Shown: piece after piece, positions 34,952 to 44,161 of the stretch
Layout: each line of letters opens with the position of its first letter
How positions within the stretch are numbered: position 1 is the first letter of the stretch
Source of the DNA: Acidobacteriota bacterium
GTDB taxonomy: Bacteria; Acidobacteriota; Terriglobia; Acidiferrales; UBA7541
DNA: 64,000 nucleotides
NCBI GenBank assembly: GCA_013289855.1
Contig: JABCZD010000010.1
Span: forward strand, 1-64,000
Direction: 5' to 3'
The notes under the pieces: generated by a model
What the model was told of the DNA's origin: nothing
The model's input: the letters and a program-made list of their open reading frames with translations, nothing else
The model's database searches: none
Made by a program: the position numbers and the translations under genes

Positions 34952-35923
34952 GTGCTGGGGGTGGCTCGGGCCGCCGCGCTGGTTTTTTCAACTATGACTT
35001 TTTATACCGCATGTTTCTTATCGTTGCTAATGCTAGCGGACGCGGATGTACCGCGGATCAACAGCTTGCGCCCGGAGGCGAACCCGGCCCCGACCTTCGC
35101 TCCCGGTGACGAGATCGAACTGTTTCCGCCGTCAAGCGCGTCGACGTCCCCCGACCAGCAGGCTCCCGCAACCGCGCAGCCAACCAGCCTGAACCTGAGC
35201 GGCACGCTGCAAGACAACTCCAAGCTCTTGCTGGTCCGCTACGTCTCAGGCGAACTCGCCAAAGCGGTGAAGCCGCTGCCCGCGGGCAAGGAGGGGTTCA
35301 TCGTTAATGTCGGAACCCCCACGAATACCGAGCAGCTGGATCGTGCCGTGGCGACTCATGGCGCCGCGATTCACCCCGGCGATAACGTGGTGATCTCCAA
35401 ACTGGAGTTTCAAAACCATCAGATCGTCGTGGACCTCAATGGCGGCGGCCGCGGAAAGAAGCGACTGCGCGATCGCATTCACATCGAGATGAGCGGAATG
35501 CCCACGGAACAAGTTAGCAGCACGAATCCCAATCCCGATGCCGGCCCCGCCGGCCTGCAGCCGGGACTCGGCAGCACGCTATTTCTGGAATTCAACAAAG
35601 CCGTGCCCGACCTTACGCCGGACGATCTAAAGACTTTGCTTTCGCCATTTGTGAACTTTAATAATCAGCGCTCGGCGTCGGTGCAATGGATCGACACGCT
35701 GCCCCCCGATATCAAGAAAGCGATTCAGGAGCGCGAGGCCGTCGTGGGCATGGACCGCGAAATGGTTGTGGCGGCCGTGGGCAAGCCGGACCACAAAGTC
35801 CGCGAACGCGATGCGGATGGCAACGATATTGAAGACTGGATTTACGGCCAGCCGCCGTCAAAGACGGTTTTCGTGCGCTTCACCGGCGAGCGCGTCACCA
35901 GCGTGAAGCAATTCCCGAAGTGA
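34952..35923 (+). CDS. Exported hypothetical protein
   Basis: 323 residues from GTG 34952; ATG 34994 (MTFYTACFLSLLMLADA) is an alternative that gives a cleaner signal sequence. Pro/Ser/Ala-rich spacer at ~40-85, then a folded part with NHQIVVDLNGGG and a C-terminal GMDREMVVAAVGKPDHKVRE ... DWIYGQPPSKTVFVRFTGERV. The last part resembles the SmpA/OmlA (BamE-like) lipoprotein fold, which would place it in the outer membrane or periplasm. Similarity by eye only. Confidence 0.65.
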   Translation: MLGVARAAALVFSTMTFYTACFLSLLMLADADVPRINSLRPEANPAPTFAPGDEIELFPPSSASTSPDQQAPATAQPTSLNLSGTLQDNSKLLLVRYVSGELAKAVKPLPAGKEGFIVNVGTPTNTEQLDRAVATHGAAIHPGDNVVISKLEFQNHQIVVDLNGGGRGKKRLRDRIHIEMSGMPTEQVSSTNPNPDAGPAGLQPGLGSTLFLEFNKAVPDLTPDDLKTLLSPFVNFNNQRSASVQWIDTLPPDIKKAIQEREAVVGMDREMVVAAVGKPDHKVRERDADGNDIEDWIYGQPPSKTVFVRFTGERVTSVKQFPK

Positions 35924-35988
35924 TCCGTCGCCCAGCAGAAGCATTTACCGAAGCAAATCCATAACCGCTCTTCTCTCACTTACATGCG

Positions 35989-36017
35989 TTGACTTTTGCT
36001 CGTGCACCCCATAGCAT
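35989..36017 (+). promoter_or_regulatory. Likely gap promoter
   Basis: TTGACT (35989-35994), a 17-base spacer and TAGCAT (36012-36017) lie about 100 bases before the GAPDH start. A short hairpin CGCGAGCC/GGTTCGCG follows in the leader (36079-36100). Confidence 0.45.
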
Positions 36018-36119
36018 TTTGTGTTCGGCATCACAGTGATTTGTCCCTGTGGAGTTCGTGTGCCGCTAGAGTTTTTCCGCGAGCCGCAAGTGGTTCGCGA
36101 ATACTGCACCGGAGGAAGA

Positions 36120-37124
36120 ATGGCTATCAAGGTTGGCATTAACGGGTTTGGCCGCATCGGGCGCAACATCATGCGCACCGCGATCGACGATAAAGATATT
36201 CAATTTGTGGCCATCAACGACGTGACGGATGCGGCGACGCTCGCGCATTTGCTGAAGTACGACTCCGTGCTGGGAAATCTGCATCACCGCATGTCGCACA
36301 CTGAGGATTCCATCACCGTCGAGGGCAAGACCTTCAAAGTTTTTAAGACCAAGGATCCTGGCGAGATTGATTGGTCCAGCGTGGGCGCGGACATTGTGGT
36401 GGAATCTACCGGGCTGTTTACCAAAGGCTCGGACGCCAAGAAACATTTGCGCGGCTCGGTGAAAAAGGTGATTATCTCGGCGCCCGCGGATGGACCGGAC
36501 GCCACGTTCGTTCTGGGCGTCAACGACAACACCTACGATTCCGCGCATCACAACGTGGTTTCTAACGCTTCGTGCACTACGAATTGCCTGGCGCCGGTGG
36601 CCAAAGTGTTGCACGACACGTTTGGCATTCAAGCCGGCACCATGACCACCATTCACTCGTACACGAACGACCAGAAGTTGCTGGATCTGCCGCACAAGGA
36701 TCTGCGACGCGCGCGAGCCGCGGCGCTGAACATGATTCCGAGTTCAACGGGCGCCGCGAAGGCCTTGCATCTAGTGATTCCGGAGCTGAAAGGCAAGCTG
36801 GATGGCTATGCCATGCGGGTGCCGACGCCAAACGTCAGCGTGGTGGACCTGACCGTGTTTGTGGACAAGCCGGCGACCGTCGAGACGGTAAATGCCGCCC
36901 TGAAGCACGCGGCGCACGGCGCGATGAAAGGTATTTTGGGTTACACCGAAGAAGAGTTGGTATCCTCGGACTTCAAGGGAAATTCCCACTCTTCGATTGT
37001 GGATGCCGGGTACACCAAAGTCGTCGGCGATCGCTGCGTGAAAGTTCTGGCGTGGTACGACAACGAATGGGGCTATTCTTGCCGCTGCCGCGATTTGATC
37101 AAATTCATGGCGGCGAAGTTTTAG
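36120..37124 (+). CDS. gap: Type I glyceraldehyde-3-phosphate dehydrogenase
   Basis: 334 residues from ATG 36120 with GGAGGAAGA upstream. INGFGRIGRNIMR opens the NAD-binding domain; the catalytic Cys is C152 in NASCTTNCLAP; SYTNDQK and WYDNEWGYSCR are conserved. Catalyses the NAD-dependent oxidation of GAP to 1,3-bisphosphoglycerate. First of a gap-pgk-tpiA-secG series. A dispersed repeat of about 95 bases separates it from pgk. Confidence 0.97.
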   Translation: MAIKVGINGFGRIGRNIMRTAIDDKDIQFVAINDVTDAATLAHLLKYDSVLGNLHHRMSHTEDSITVEGKTFKVFKTKDPGEIDWSSVGADIVVESTGLFTKGSDAKKHLRGSVKKVIISAPADGPDATFVLGVNDNTYDSAHHNVVSNASCTTNCLAPVAKVLHDTFGIQAGTMTTIHSYTNDQKLLDLPHKDLRRARAAALNMIPSSTGAAKALHLVIPELKGKLDGYAMRVPTPNVSVVDLTVFVDKPATVETVNAALKHAAHGAMKGILGYTEEELVSSDFKGNSHSSIVDAGYTKVVGDRCVKVLAWYDNEWGYSCRCRDLIKFMAAKF

Positions 37125-37152
37125 GGGAGCAATCGCCCGTATTTTTTAGATT

Positions 37153-37246
37153 GGGGCGCAGCTCTATCCCGAAGTTCGAGAGAATGTTGCGCCCCATCTT
37201 CGTTCTGATTTTTATTTGTGTAGTGGCGGGTCTTCAGACCCGTTCC
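37153..37246. repeat. Composite dispersed repeat between gap and pgk
   Basis: GGGGCGCAGCTCTATCCCGA to GTTGCGCCCC (37153-37195) forms a long hairpin, and GTAGTGGCGGGTCTTCAGAC then CCG (37220-37242) contains the palindrome CGGGTCTTCAGACCCG. Read on the minus strand both units match those in the his operon spacers, in the same relative order. Confidence 0.6.
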
Positions 37247-37291
37247 TTTGGTTTTGAGTTGGAATTACCCGGGCGGCAAAAGCTAGAATTC

Positions 37292-38491
37292 ATGAGCAAA
37301 CTCACGATTCGCGATTTGGATTTGATTGGGAAGCGCGTGTTTATCCGCGTGGATTTCAATGTGCCACTAAAGGATGGCGTGGTCACAGACGACACACGCA
37401 TTCGTGAGACTCTACCCACGCTCCGTTTCGCCATCGAAAAGGGCGCCCGCCTGGTGCTGGCGTCGCATTTGGGACGGCCCAAAGGCGGCCCGGACCCCAA
37501 GTTTTCGCTGTGGCCGGCGGCGAAAAAACTCGAGGAATTGTTGGGTCAACCCGTAGCCTTCGCGAAAGACTGCGTCGGGCCGGGCGCGGAAGGCCAGAGC
37601 AAGGCCTTGCGTGACGGCGAAGTGCTGGTGCTCGAAAACGTGCGCTTCCATCCCGAGGAAGAAAAAAACGACGAGGAATTCTCGAAGCAACTCGCGGCGC
37701 TCTGCGATGGACAGTTTGTCTGTGATGCCTTCGGTTCGGCGCATCGTGCGCACGCTTCCGTGGTGGGCATCACGAAATTCGTCCAGCAGGCCGCGGCGGG
37801 ATTGCTGATGGAAAGGGAGCTGGGCTATTTGGGCAAAGCGCTCAGCGCGCCGGCGCGGCCGTTTGTGGCCATCATCGGCGGGGCCAAGGTCAGCGACAAA
37901 ATTGAAGTCGTCGAGAACCTGATGAAGGTCGCCGATACTATGCTGATCGGCGGCGGCATGGCCTATACCTTTTTGAAGTCGCAAGGTTTGCCTATAGGAA
38001 AGTCACTGGTGGAGGAAGACAAGCTGGAGCTGGCGCGCAAAATTCTCGTCGACGCCAAGGCCAAGAGTTTCAAGCTGCTCCTGCCGGTGGATCATGTGGT
38101 GGCCCCAGCGTTCAAGGCGGACGCTCCGGCGACGGTAACCGGCGTTGCCGATACTCCCGCAGATCAGATGGGGTTGGATATCGGACCGCGAACGGTAGCG
38201 GCCTACGCGGCGGAAATTTCCACCGCGAAAACGATTTTGTGGAACGGCCCGATGGGCGTGTTTGAAATGCCGGCGTTTGCCGCGGGAACGCTGGCGATCG
38301 CCAAGGCCGTTGCCGCTGCCACCAGCGCGGGGGCCGTCTCGATTGTTGGCGGCGGCGATTCCGTTGCGGCTGTGCATCAATCCGGAGTGGCCGGCGCGAT
38401 CTCCCATATTTCCACCGGTGGTGGTGCGTCGCTGGAATTTCTTGGCGGCGCCAAACTGCCCGGCGTGGAAGCGCTGACGGACAAGTTGTGA
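37292..38491 (+). CDS. pgk: Phosphoglycerate kinase
   Basis: 399 residues from ATG 37292 (weak ribosome site; a long open frame upstream is not coding). RVFIRVDFNVPLKDG, SHLGRPKGG and NGPMGVFEMPAFAAGT carry substrate and nucleotide contacts, with GGGDSVAAVHQSG near the end. Makes ATP from 1,3-bisphosphoglycerate. Overlaps nothing; tpiA follows after ten bases. Confidence 0.97.
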   Translation: MSKLTIRDLDLIGKRVFIRVDFNVPLKDGVVTDDTRIRETLPTLRFAIEKGARLVLASHLGRPKGGPDPKFSLWPAAKKLEELLGQPVAFAKDCVGPGAEGQSKALRDGEVLVLENVRFHPEEEKNDEEFSKQLAALCDGQFVCDAFGSAHRAHASVVGITKFVQQAAAGLLMERELGYLGKALSAPARPFVAIIGGAKVSDKIEVVENLMKVADTMLIGGGMAYTFLKSQGLPIGKSLVEEDKLELARKILVDAKAKSFKLLLPVDHVVAPAFKADAPATVTGVADTPADQMGLDIGPRTVAAYAAEISTAKTILWNGPMGVFEMPAFAAGTLAIAKAVAAATSAGAVSIVGGGDSVAAVHQSGVAGAISHISTGGGASLEFLGGAKLPGVEALTDKL

Positions 38492-38501
38492 GCACAACAA
38501 T

Positions 38502-39269
38502 ATGACCACCGCACACAAGCGACGACGCGTAATCGCCGGTAATTGGAAGATGTACAAGAACCTAGGCGAGACGAGAGATTTCTTCGACGCGTTTCTCCCT
38601 CTGGTGCGCGACGTGCGCGACCGCGACGTCGTGGTAATTCCGCCGTTTACCGCAATTTCCGCAGCGGTGGAGAGAGCGGCAGGCTCAGCGGTCGCTATCG
38701 GCGCCCAAGATGTTTACTGGGGCAAAAACGGCGCGCTGACCGGAGAAATCTGTGCCGGCATGCTCGCCGACGCGGGCTGCCGTTACGTTCTCGTTGGACA
38801 CTCCGAGCGCCGGCAATTCTTCCACGAGACAGATGACACGGTGGCGAGAAAAGCGCTCGCGGTGCTCTCCGAGGGTCTAACCCCGATTGTTTGTGTTGGC
38901 GAGACGCTCGAGAATCGCGACGCTGGCCTGGAAAAGGAAGTGTTGCGGCGGCAGTTTTCTGGTGGCCCCGGTTCGTTGACCGCCGACGAATTCTCCCGTA
39001 TTCTAATGGCATACGAACCGATTTGGGCTATTGGAACGGGCCGCACGGCGACCCCGGAAATTGCCGCAGCGGCTCACGAGTTCATCCGCGCATGCGCCGC
39101 CGAGCAGTACACTGCAGGGCACGCCTTGGCACTCCGCGTCCTGTATGGCGGCAGCGTAAAGCCTGACAATATTCAGGGACTGATGGCGCAAGACGAACTG
39201 GATGGTGCGTTGGTGGGCGGTGCGAGCTTGGACGCAAAATCGTTCGCAAGTATAGTGAATTACACGTAG
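38502..39269 (+). CDS. tpiA: Triosephosphate isomerase
   Basis: 255 residues. Catalytic Lys in AGNWKMYKN (K16), His in VLVGHSERRQ, Glu in AYEPIWAIGTGRTA, and the phosphate loop YGGSVKPDN. Interconverts DHAP and GAP. Ten bases after pgk, so cotranscribed. Confidence 0.97.
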   Translation: MTTAHKRRRVIAGNWKMYKNLGETRDFFDAFLPLVRDVRDRDVVVIPPFTAISAAVERAAGSAVAIGAQDVYWGKNGALTGEICAGMLADAGCRYVLVGHSERRQFFHETDDTVARKALAVLSEGLTPIVCVGETLENRDAGLEKEVLRRQFSGGPGSLTADEFSRILMAYEPIWAIGTGRTATPEIAAAAHEFIRACAAEQYTAGHALALRVLYGGSVKPDNIQGLMAQDELDGALVGGASLDAKSFASIVNYT

Positions 39270-39364
39270 TTGTCTCGAATTGAAGTTCGCGATCCGGAAA
39301 TTCCACAGCGTTACCGGGCTGAGCCCGTGATGGTGATTCGCAAAGATTGCATGAGGTGTTGTTC

Positions 39365-39844
39365 ATGGAAGGTATGGCTGGCTGGATGAAGTGGGCGATC
39401 GCCCTGTTGATTGGTTTCGGCATTATTCTGCTCGGCTTTAAGTATGCCGGGTGGCTGCTGACCGCGTTTTTCGTTCTAAATTGCCTGGTGCTGATTATCG
39501 TGGTCTTGCTGCAGAGCGGCAAAGCCGCCGACCTCGCCGGCGCATTCGGCGGAGCGGGAAGCCAGACCGCGTTTGGGCCACGCGGCGCCGCGAACGTGCT
39601 CTCCAAGGCCACCACGTGGTGCGCCGTCATGTTCATGGTTTGCGCCATGGCCTTGGTGCTGCGGACAGATAAAGCAGTGGAAGAAGGCGGATCGATTTTG
39701 CAGAAGTTCAGCAAGCCCGCTCCGGCAAGCGCCCCGAGCAAGACTGTCGCGCCTGCGCCTGCTCCGCAATCGTCTGTGCCGCAGCCGCCAGCACCTCAGG
39801 CGCCCGCGAGTTCGCAGCCCGCGCCTGCAGCGCCGAAGCATTAG
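39365..39844 (+). CDS. secG: Preprotein translocase subunit SecG
   Basis: 159 residues from ATG 39365 with GAGGTG upstream. Two membrane helices (about residues 9-45 region and 85-100) flank the conserved LLQSGKAADLAGAFGGAGSQ TAFG loop (here at about 50-75). The C-terminal tail is long and Pro/Ala-rich (PAPAPQSSVPQPPAPQAPAS), an extension common in this phylum. Forms the SecYEG channel. The tpiA-secG neighbourhood is widespread. Confidence 0.93.
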   Translation: MEGMAGWMKWAIALLIGFGIILLGFKYAGWLLTAFFVLNCLVLIIVVLLQSGKAADLAGAFGGAGSQTAFGPRGAANVLSKATTWCAVMFMVCAMALVLRTDKAVEEGGSILQKFSKPAPASAPSKTVAPAPAPQSSVPQPPAPQAPASSQPAPAAPKH

Positions 39845-39981
39845 TTTGTTCGACTTGCCTTCCCTGTTTTGCGGCGAGATGAACGTCGCGAAACGGGACA
39901 TCGCGAAAACACGGTTTGCGAAACGAAGGCTGTGAGAGTTGTTTGACACTTCGCTCGCGGGCCATTAAAGTTGTTCTCAGC

Positions 39982-40066
39982 GCGGTCGTGGCGGAACTGG
40001 CAGACGCACTAGCTTGAGGTGCTAGCGCCGCAAGGCGTGGAGGTTCGAGTCCTCTCGACCGCACCA
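39982..40066 (+). tRNA. tRNA-Leu (GAG)
   Basis: Acceptor GCGGTCG/CGACCGC, A discriminator and encoded CCA. Anticodon stem CTAGC/GCTAG with loop TTGAGGT gives GAG. Class II variable arm CGCCGCAAGGCG. 85 bases. Confidence 0.95.
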
Positions 40067-40219
40067 TTTTTCCTGATTTCCCCTGCGCTTTTTCAGCTAT
40101 TCCAAGCATCTTCAACTTGAAATTTAGGGACGAATGTATTGTAGTGGGGACGCGCGTTCGAGCCAGTTTTCTATTCGTCGTTCATTTTGACGCGCCCGGA
40201 AACGCCTCGTTAATCACGA

Positions 40220-41914
40220 ATGTCTATTTACGACAGCGACGGGACTTCGCCCTACGAACTGGCGCCCGACCCGTCTCCCAACTTCTTGTCTCGCTCGTTG
40301 TTAAGCTCGGACCACAAAACCATTGGCCTGCAATATCTCTGGCTGGCCTTGTTGTGCGTGTTTCTGGGCATGGGCATGTCGCTGTTGATGCGCCTGCACT
40401 TGGCGTGGCCGAATTCCGGCCTCGGTTTTCTCGGCGTGTTCAGTAACACTCCAGATCGCTACGCCGCGCTCACGCTTCTACACGGTTCGCTGATGGTTTT
40501 CTTTGTGTTGACCGCCGCCCCGCAGGCCGGATTTGGCAATTATTTCCTGCCTTTACAGATTGGCGCCGCGGAGACGGCCTTCCCCAATCTCAATTTGGCT
40601 GCGTTCTGGATGACAGCCGTGTCTCTCGCCGGGATGACCGGCGCATTTTTCCTCGCACCAGCCGGCGGGATAAAATTGTGGCTCGTCAGCGTCGCAATGT
40701 TCTGCCTGGCCGCGCTGCTGGTAGCCGTCAACTTTAGCGTCACGGTGATCGATCTGCGCGCCAATGGCATGACCCTGCCACGCTTGCCCGTGACCGTCTG
40801 GGCGTGGTTCATCAACGCTATTCTCAGTATCTTGATTTTTAGCATCCTGCTTGCGGCCTGCGCTCTGCTGCTTTCCGATGGCCTGCTGGCCACGCATTTT
40901 TTCCGCGCATCACCTCCTGGGCTTCCGACGGTGACTTGGCAGCGCCTCTTCTGGTTCTTTGCGCAAGCCGAAGTTTACGTGGCGTTGCTGCCGTGCTTCG
41001 GCATCGTCACGCACCTGCTCGCCACGTTTGCCCGCCGCCCCGTCTGGAAAGAACGAGCCGTCGTCCTGGCCCTTTGCGGCGTAGGCGTGTTCGGTTTCTG
41101 CATCTGGGGCCAGCACATGTTCGCTACCGGCATGGCTCCTGAGTCGCCCATGTTTTTTGGGCTGCTGGCTTCTTCACTGGGATTGCCGTCCAGCATTTTG
41201 CTGCTCAGTTGGTTAGGCACTCTGTGGAATTCCAGGATTCGCCTGAACACCGCGATGCTTTTCGTTCTCGGATTTATCTCTTTGTTTCTGTCCGGAAGCT
41301 TTTCTGGATTGTTTCTCTCGCGCCGCGATCTTCCCGTTGTTTCTGCCGGCGACGAATTCGTCACCGGACACTTTCATCTGGTGATGGGCGTCGCGGCCAC
41401 CTTCGCAGTTCTCGCCGCGCTGTTCTACTGGTTTCCCAAAATGTTTGGAAGGCGATTGAACGAAGGGCTCGGCAAGGCCCACTTTTGGCTTACTTTCGTC
41501 GGCGTCTATTGCGTCTTTATGCCCATGCACTGGCTGGGTCTGATAGCGCGTGCCGTGCCGCCCGTCAATGGCGCGGCGAGCAGCTACGCAAGCGGCCAGG
41601 TAAGCGAGTTGCGGTCCTTCGTCACCATCGCGATTCTGCTGACCGTGGCAGCGCAAGCCTTGTTTCTCGTCAACTTTATCGGCTCGCTGTGGCGTGGCGA
41701 ACGCGTGACAGAGGGCAATCCGTGGCGCGCCACCACGCTCGAATGGATGATCGCCTCCGCGCAAAACGGTTCGCCATCAACCCAGCATTCGCAGCCCTTA
41801 GTGCACCGTGGCGCGTATGAATTCGACGCCTCGGGAAGTAACGATGATTTTATTCCGCAGTTTATTGCGCCCAAGCCGCTAGCGTCCCAACGCCTAGCCA
41901 AGCCGGAACGATAG
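40220..41914 (+). CDS. Cytochrome c oxidase subunit I-like protein with altered CuB site
   Basis: 564 residues, twelve membrane segments of the heme-copper oxidase fold. Heme a ligand H88 (LTLLHGSLM) and the HFH pair H384/H386 (TGHFHLVMG) are kept. Of the three CuB ligands only H299 remains: the usual GHPEVY is AQAEVY (Q249) and the usual HH is QH (Q298, in WGQHMF). The usual K-channel lysine is Leu327 (LPSSILLLSW) and the entry Asp is Glu118. Glu251 and Tyr253 are kept. It may bind heme but not a normal CuB, so oxygen reduction is doubtful. Only a subunit III gene follows; no subunit II is visible. Weak ribosome site. Confidence 0.8.
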   Translation: MSIYDSDGTSPYELAPDPSPNFLSRSLLSSDHKTIGLQYLWLALLCVFLGMGMSLLMRLHLAWPNSGLGFLGVFSNTPDRYAALTLLHGSLMVFFVLTAAPQAGFGNYFLPLQIGAAETAFPNLNLAAFWMTAVSLAGMTGAFFLAPAGGIKLWLVSVAMFCLAALLVAVNFSVTVIDLRANGMTLPRLPVTVWAWFINAILSILIFSILLAACALLLSDGLLATHFFRASPPGLPTVTWQRLFWFFAQAEVYVALLPCFGIVTHLLATFARRPVWKERAVVLALCGVGVFGFCIWGQHMFATGMAPESPMFFGLLASSLGLPSSILLLSWLGTLWNSRIRLNTAMLFVLGFISLFLSGSFSGLFLSRRDLPVVSAGDEFVTGHFHLVMGVAATFAVLAALFYWFPKMFGRRLNEGLGKAHFWLTFVGVYCVFMPMHWLGLIARAVPPVNGAASSYASGQVSELRSFVTIAILLTVAAQALFLVNFIGSLWRGERVTEGNPWRATTLEWMIASAQNGSPSTQHSQPLVHRGAYEFDASGSNDDFIPQFIAPKPLASQRLAKPER

Positions 41915-41927
41915 AAAGCAGGGAAGT

Positions 41928-42599
41928 ATGCCGGGCACCGCGATAGATCAGGACATCGAACTAATCATTGAAGACGTCGGCGGTGGTGGTGGCGGCAAGC
42001 CTCCAGTCCTTGGTGGCGGCGGCGGCGACGACAGCAGCGGCAAGCGGCGGCGCCCGCTGCAACCTTCGCCGCGCCGCTACTACACCGGCGTAACCCTGGC
42101 CATCCTTTCCATCCTCATGTTTTTCATGGCCCTGGCCAGTGCTTTTATCGTCCGGCGTGGCTCCAACGATTGGATCCCCGTGCACATCCCCGCCATCCTT
42201 TGGGTGAACACGCTGATTCTGCTCGCCAGCAGCTTGACGCTGGAGCTTTCGCGCCGCCGACTGGCCAGCTCCGATCTCCGCGGCTTCCGCGCCTTGTGGT
42301 TTCTCACCACGGGATTGGGCATTCTGTTTGTGGCCGGCCAAGTGTTTGCCTGGCGCCAGCTATTACTGCAGGGAATTTTCGTGGCTTCCAATCCGGCCAG
42401 CAGTTTCTTCTACATATTTACCGGACTCCACGGCGTGCATCTGCTCGGCGGGCTAGGTGCCTTACTATACGTGTTGCTGCGCAACTTTGACCGCGCCAAA
42501 GTCTCTCGGCCCGTCGCCGCGGAAATTGTCGGACACTACTGGCATTTTATGGACGCGCTGTGGGTCTTCCTCCTCGCGTTGCTCTATCTTGGAAAATAG
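41928..42599 (+). CDS. Heme-copper oxidase subunit III-like protein
   Basis: 223 residues, 13 bases after the subunit I-like gene. The first 45 residues are acidic then Gly-rich (VGGGGGGKPPVLGGGGG), unusual for the family. Then five membrane helices with SSFFYIFTGLHGVHLLGGL and EIVGHYWHFMDALWVFLLALLYL, the conserved C-terminal blocks of subunit III. It supports assembly of the oxidase core; here its partner has lost CuB ligands. Confidence 0.87.
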   Translation: MPGTAIDQDIELIIEDVGGGGGGKPPVLGGGGGDDSSGKRRRPLQPSPRRYYTGVTLAILSILMFFMALASAFIVRRGSNDWIPVHIPAILWVNTLILLASSLTLELSRRRLASSDLRGFRALWFLTTGLGILFVAGQVFAWRQLLLQGIFVASNPASSFFYIFTGLHGVHLLGGLGALLYVLLRNFDRAKVSRPVAAEIVGHYWHFMDALWVFLLALLYLGK

Positions 42600-42642
42600 G
42601 ACCAAATCGAACGACAGTGCACCCGATCGCCTCGGTGTCTTT

Positions 42643-42668
42643 GTAGGGGCGCAGCATGCTGCGCCGAG
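42643..42668. repeat. Palindromic repeat, GTAGGGGCGCAGCATGCTGC type
   Basis: GTAGGGGCGCAGCATGCTGC followed by GCCGAGG. Read in reverse it matches the two copies inside the helicase gene (58899-58926 and 59319-59346). Lies between the subunit III gene and the aminotransferase. Confidence 0.7.
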
Positions 42669-42712
42669 GCTTGCCCGGGCGCACGAATCAATCACAGTAA
42701 CTAGGAACGCCT

Positions 42713-43873
42713 CTGTTCGCTAACCGCACGAATTGGAATCTTGCGCCAAACCCACTGAGCGTAGCGCTCGCGGAGCGTCGCGCGGCAGGGAAGCCCGTGC
42801 TCGACTTGACCGCATCGAATCCGACGGAATGCGGCTTCACCTATGACGCCCAAGCAATCTTGGCCGCGCTAGCCAATCCTGCCTCGTTGATCTACGAGCC
42901 CGAGCCTCGCGGGCTGCTTAAGGCGCGCGAGGCCGTCTGCGAATATTACGCCGCGCGCGGCGACAATGTCTCCCCAGACAGCGTTCTGCTAACTACCAGC
43001 ACCAGCGAAGCCTATTCGTATGTCTTTCGCCTGCTTTGCAATCCGGGGGACGAAATCCTCGTCCCGCAACCCAGCTACCCGCTTTTCGATTTCCTCGCCG
43101 ACCTGCAGGACGTCCGTCTGGTCCGCTATCCGCTACTCTACGATCACGGTTGGCAGATCGATTTTCACGCACTGCAGCAGGCCATCACCCCGCGAACCCG
43201 CGGCGTCATTGTGGTGCATCCCAACAATCCCACCGGACATTTCTGCAAGCCCCACGAAATCGAGCAGTTAAATAATATCTGCGCCCCGCGAGGCATGGCC
43301 ATCATCGCCGACGAAGTTTTTCTCGACTATCCCCTTTCCGGGCACGCTCCGCGCTCTTTTGCCGCGAACACCGGCGCGCCGACCTTTACCATGAGCGGCA
43401 TATCAAAGATTGCCGGATTGCCGCAAATGAAGGCTGCTTGGCTGGCCGTCAGCGGGCCCGCAGCGTTGCGAGATGCGTCGCTATCGCGCCTGGAAGTCAT
43501 CGCCGACACATATCTGTCCATGAACGCGCCGGTCCAGCATGCCCTGCACGCTCTATTGCAGCATCGCGGCAGTTTTCAAACGCAACTTCTATCTCGGGTG
43601 CGTGCCAATCTCGCCGAATTGGACCGTCAGCTGGCACAGCAGCAGGCTTGCACTCGGCTAGCGCTGGAAGCCGGATGGTACGTGGTACTTCGTGTCCCCG
43701 CCACCCGCTCCGACGAGGAACTGGCCCTCGCCCTTTTAACCGCCAAGGGCGTATACCTTCATCCTGGCCATTTCTATGACTTCCCATCTGGCGGATTTCT
43801 AATCGTCAGCCTCATCACCCCAACCGCAGAATTTGCGCAGGGCGCGGCCGAGCTGCTCACGCTCCTAGGCTGA
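42713..43873 (+). CDS. PLP-dependent aminotransferase, class I/II (rare CTG start)
   Basis: The frame opens after TAA 42698-42700. The family N-terminus NRTNWNLAPNPLSVAL is encoded before the first GTG (42797), so translation must begin upstream; the only start-like codon there is CTG 42713, with AGGA nine bases before. 386 residues. Motifs VVHPNNPTGHF, IIADEVFLDYP and the PLP lysine in MSGISKIAGLPQMK are normal. Probably transfers an amino group to a 2-oxoacid; substrate not defined. Single gene. Confidence 0.85.
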   Translation: MFANRTNWNLAPNPLSVALAERRAAGKPVLDLTASNPTECGFTYDAQAILAALANPASLIYEPEPRGLLKAREAVCEYYAARGDNVSPDSVLLTTSTSEAYSYVFRLLCNPGDEILVPQPSYPLFDFLADLQDVRLVRYPLLYDHGWQIDFHALQQAITPRTRGVIVVHPNNPTGHFCKPHEIEQLNNICAPRGMAIIADEVFLDYPLSGHAPRSFAANTGAPTFTMSGISKIAGLPQMKAAWLAVSGPAALRDASLSRLEVIADTYLSMNAPVQHALHALLQHRGSFQTQLLSRVRANLAELDRQLAQQQACTRLALEAGWYVVLRVPATRSDEELALALLTAKGVYLHPGHFYDFPSGGFLIVSLITPTAEFAQGAAELLTLLG

Positions 43874-44161
43874 AATGCCTCGCGCGTCCGGATTTCGTGT
43901 CTCCTCCCGCGATTGGGAGCCCATTTCTCGGCTTCATAATCTGGTAGGCGAGCCGCGTCTGGCCTACAGTTTATGGAAGATTTAGGAAGCAGCGTTCTGT
44001 CTATAGTTCTAGTACTCTTCATAAAATAAAGAAGTTATGTCAATTCTGGCTTAACTTTAAATAAACAGCGGATTGGACACATTCTTGCAACTTGTCCCGC
44101 CATCTCGGCTGTCGTCTTTTCATTTTAAATTTTAACCGCATTTTTGACCCGGAGGGTAAAG
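43874..44161. other. Intergenic region upstream of TonB receptor
   Basis: About 290 bases, AT-rich from 43960 to 44150 in contrast to the flanks. Likely promoter region with GGAGGG ribosome site at the end; no clear -35/-10 pair and no gene. Confidence 0.4.

Noticed and set aside
36572..37291. Long open frame through gap that continues into pgk
   Set aside because: It is a second frame of the gap gene with repeat sequence; pgk homology starts at ATG 37292.
39845..40219. Small genes around tRNA-Leu
   Set aside because: Frames here overlap the tRNA or lack ribosome sites; only the tRNA is supported.
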